Below are positions 62,401-64,000 of a stretch of DNA of 64,000 bases, piece after piece. The notes beneath the pieces were generated by a model. It searched no databases. It saw only the letters and a list, made by a program, of their open reading frames with translations, and was not told where the DNA came from. Origin of the DNA: Microbacteriaceae bacterium. Its GTDB lineage: Bacteria; Actinomycetota; Actinomycetes; Actinomycetales; Microbacteriaceae. How positions within the stretch are numbered: the first letter of the stretch is position 1; each line of letters begins with the position of its first letter. The DNA is taken from positions 97,927 through 161,926 of the forward strand of contig JAHEFZ010000001.1 in NCBI GenBank assembly GCA_024639935.1, written 5' to 3'. The position numbers and the translations under genes were made by a program.

Positions 62401-63834
62401 ATGGAGAGCGTCGCGGAGGCAATGGCGAGATTGACGGCACTCGCTGCCAGCGCAACCGTCTCAACACTGACGACTGCTTTTGCGGACGCCGGATTCGAAC
62501 TTGCTCTCGTTGGCGGGCCGGTTCGCGACGCCTTTCTTGGACGGAAACTCACCGACCTTGATTTTGCAACCGACGCGACCCCTGACCAGATTCTGCACGT
62601 GATTGGTCCAATTTCAGCAACGACCTGGGATATTGGACGCACGTTCGGCACAATTGGAGCCTGGGTCCACGGCGAGCAGGTTGAAATAACAACCTACAGA
62701 AGTGACACGTACGATGGCGAGACGCGGAAACCGATAGTGGCGTTCGGACAACGCATCGAGGATGACCTTGTGCGCCGCGATTTCACGGTCAACGCCATGG
62801 CCCTCTCCCTCCCTAATCTTTCGTTAGTTGACCCAAGTGGCGGGTTTGATGATCTCGTTGCGAAACAACTCCGGACACCGGGATCGCCAGAACAATCTTT
62901 CGCCGACGATCCTCTTCGAATGATGCGGGCCGCTCGCTTTTCCGCCCAATTGCAATTCACTGTCGCTCCGACGGTCGTCACCGCGATGGCGGAACTCGCG
63001 GACTCCATTCTGACGATCAGCGCAGAGCGCGTTCGAGACGAGTTTGTCAAACTTATCGGCGCATCCGACCCCGTCCCCGGGATACGAACGCTTGTTGACA
63101 CGGGAATTCTCGATCGCGTCATCCCGGAGATTCCCGTCCTCATTCGAGAACATGATGAACACGGCCGTCACAAGGATGTTTACGAACACACGCTCACCGT
63201 GCTGAGGAAATCGATTGCGATGGAGAGACAACGGTTCCCGGATTTACCACCCGACACCATTGGTCGCTTGGCCGCGTTGCTGCATGACATAGGCAAGCCG
63301 ATGACGCGCTCGTTCGACAATGCCAAGGTTGTGACTTTCTATGGACATGACGTGGCTGGGGCGCGGCTAGCGAAGAAGAGGTTGCAGGCGCTTCGATTTG
63401 ATAACGACACGATCGCTCGCGTTTGCAACCTAATTCGCTTGCACTTGCGCTTCTTCGGATACAGCGAAGGGGAATGGACGGACTCGGCTGTTCGCCGTTA
63501 TGTCAGGGACGCCGGCGAGGAACTTGAGCGCTTACACATTCTTGTTCGCAGCGATGTCACGACCCGAAATGACAGAAAACTCACACTCATGGACGAGGCC
63601 TACACCGACCTCGAAGGGCGAATCTCGGCAATTCGAGAACGCGAAGAAATTGACGCAATCCGCCCCGACCTGGACGGCGAGGACATCATGAAGATTCTTG
63701 ATGTGCGACCTGGTCGTCTCGTCGGCGAGGCACGCGCGTTCCTCATGGAACTGCGTTTGGACGAGGGCCCACTCGGTACCGAGGAGGCGGAAAAGCGCCT
63801 TCGATCCTGGGCCGCTGACCGTGAATTGTCCTGA
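62401..63834 (+). CDS. cca: CCA-adding tRNA nucleotidyltransferase
   Basis: 477 aa. Class II nucleotidyltransferase head (LVGGPVRDAFLGR, DLDFATDATPD), RRDFTVNAMAL, and a C-terminal HD domain (AALLHDIGKP). Repairs or builds the 3' CCA of tRNAs such as tRNA-Ala(42482), which lacks an encoded CCA. Leaderless start. Confidence 0.94.
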   Translation: MESVAEAMARLTALAASATVSTLTTAFADAGFELALVGGPVRDAFLGRKLTDLDFATDATPDQILHVIGPISATTWDIGRTFGTIGAWVHGEQVEITTYRSDTYDGETRKPIVAFGQRIEDDLVRRDFTVNAMALSLPNLSLVDPSGGFDDLVAKQLRTPGSPEQSFADDPLRMMRAARFSAQLQFTVAPTVVTAMAELADSILTISAERVRDEFVKLIGASDPVPGIRTLVDTGILDRVIPEIPVLIREHDEHGRHKDVYEHTLTVLRKSIAMERQRFPDLPPDTIGRLAALLHDIGKPMTRSFDNAKVVTFYGHDVAGARLAKKRLQALRFDNDTIARVCNLIRLHLRFFGYSEGEWTDSAVRRYVRDAGEELERLHILVRSDVTTRNDRKLTLMDEAYTDLEGRISAIREREEIDAIRPDLDGEDIMKILDVRPGRLVGEARAFLMELRLDEGPLGTEEAEKRLRSWAADRELS

Positions 63835-63892
63835 GCGTTTCTTTCGGGTATCCTTGGACGGTTGCCCACAGGGCGGCACGCACCAGATGCAC

Positions 63893-63944
63893 AACCCTCC
63901 TGCTGCAGAAAGTCTGTAGCCGCTGAGTCCAGAGGAGGTGGGTT
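63893..63944 (+). ncRNA. Putative structured 5' leader of rpsF (S6:S18-type)
   Basis: AACCC (63893) pairs with GGGTT (63940-63944); CCT (63899) pairs with AGG (63936), so the rpsF Shine-Dalgarno GAGGAGG lies in the stem. The enclosed loop contains a CCG (GTAGCCGCTG) as in known S6:S18 autoregulatory leaders. Match to that family is inference. Confidence 0.5.
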
Positions 63945-63949
63945 ACGTC

Positions 63950-64000
63950 ATGCATCCCTACGAAATAATGGTGATTCTCGACCCCGAGGTCGATGAGCGC
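63950..64000 (+). CDS. rpsF: 30S ribosomal protein S6 (5' part)
   Basis: Begins MHPYEIMVILDPEVDER, the S6 N-terminus, with GAGGAGG upstream. Seventeen codons are visible before the window ends. Confidence 0.93.
   Translation, partial: MHPYEIMVILDPEVDER

Overview
The window is the origin-of-replication region of an actinobacterial chromosome. The order gyrA-gyrB-dciA-recF-dnaN-oriC-dnaA on one strand and rpmH-rnpA-yidD-yidC-jag-rsmG-parA-parB on the other is the conserved actinobacterial origin layout. The block tRNA-Leu-fhaA-fhaB-pstP-rodA-pbpA-pknA-pknB-trpG-sortase-crgA, a class E sortase, DUF3566, EndoMS/NucS mismatch repair and a DUF6049 protein point the same way. Moderate GC, very tight packing with many 1-8 nt overlaps, and short proteins (dnaA 460 aa, trpG 211 aa) suggest a small-genome aquatic member of the Microbacteriaceae. 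That family placement is inference from gene order and protein style.

Layout. 1-2.8 kb: a VanY-like lipoprotein carboxypeptidase (cut by the window edge), a 14-TM drug exporter and a small GNAT. 2.8-9.4 kb: a phosphate regulon (pstS-C-A-B, phoU) divergent from senX3-regX3, with 11-bp-periodic PHO-box-like repeats in both control regions. 9.4-20.7 kb: lipoate ligase, MFS exporter, Lrp regulator, phosphofructokinase, HemD with three small envelope proteins, an M13 peptidase, Trk potassium uptake, NucS and a HAD phosphatase. 20.7-23.3 kb: copper ATPase, copper chaperone and tRNA-Leu. 23.4-32.1 kb: the serine/threonine kinase-phosphatase-FHA cluster with the RodA/PBP elongation pair. 32.1-35.7 kb: trpG, a 52-aa membrane protein, sortase, CrgA, a rhomboid protease and cyclophilin.

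35.7-41.2 kb holds a divergent redox locus. One arm encodes an exported Asp/His-rich protein, an exported Lys/Pro-rich protein, ApbE, and a ferric-reductase/ferredoxin fusion; the other encodes a two-component system. 41.2-43.9 kb has two membrane proteins, tRNA-Ala, tRNA-Ile and a small insertion: a promoter-gene-terminator cassette flanked by an exact 155-bp direct repeat made of tRNA-Ile and the 3' end of the DUF3566 gene. 43.9-57.9 kb is the origin block, with DnaA boxes and three parS sites. 58-64 kb: thioredoxin and its reductase, MurJ, a DUF6049 protein, CCA-adding enzyme, and the start of rpsF with a possible structured leader.

The most novel-looking features are the cassette in the duplicated tRNA-Ile/DUF3566 junction, the redox locus with oppositely charged low-complexity exported proteins, and the repeated TANNNT-N6-8-start-codon arrangement that predicts many leaderless transcripts, including two divergent pairs, one of which shares a palindromic -10.
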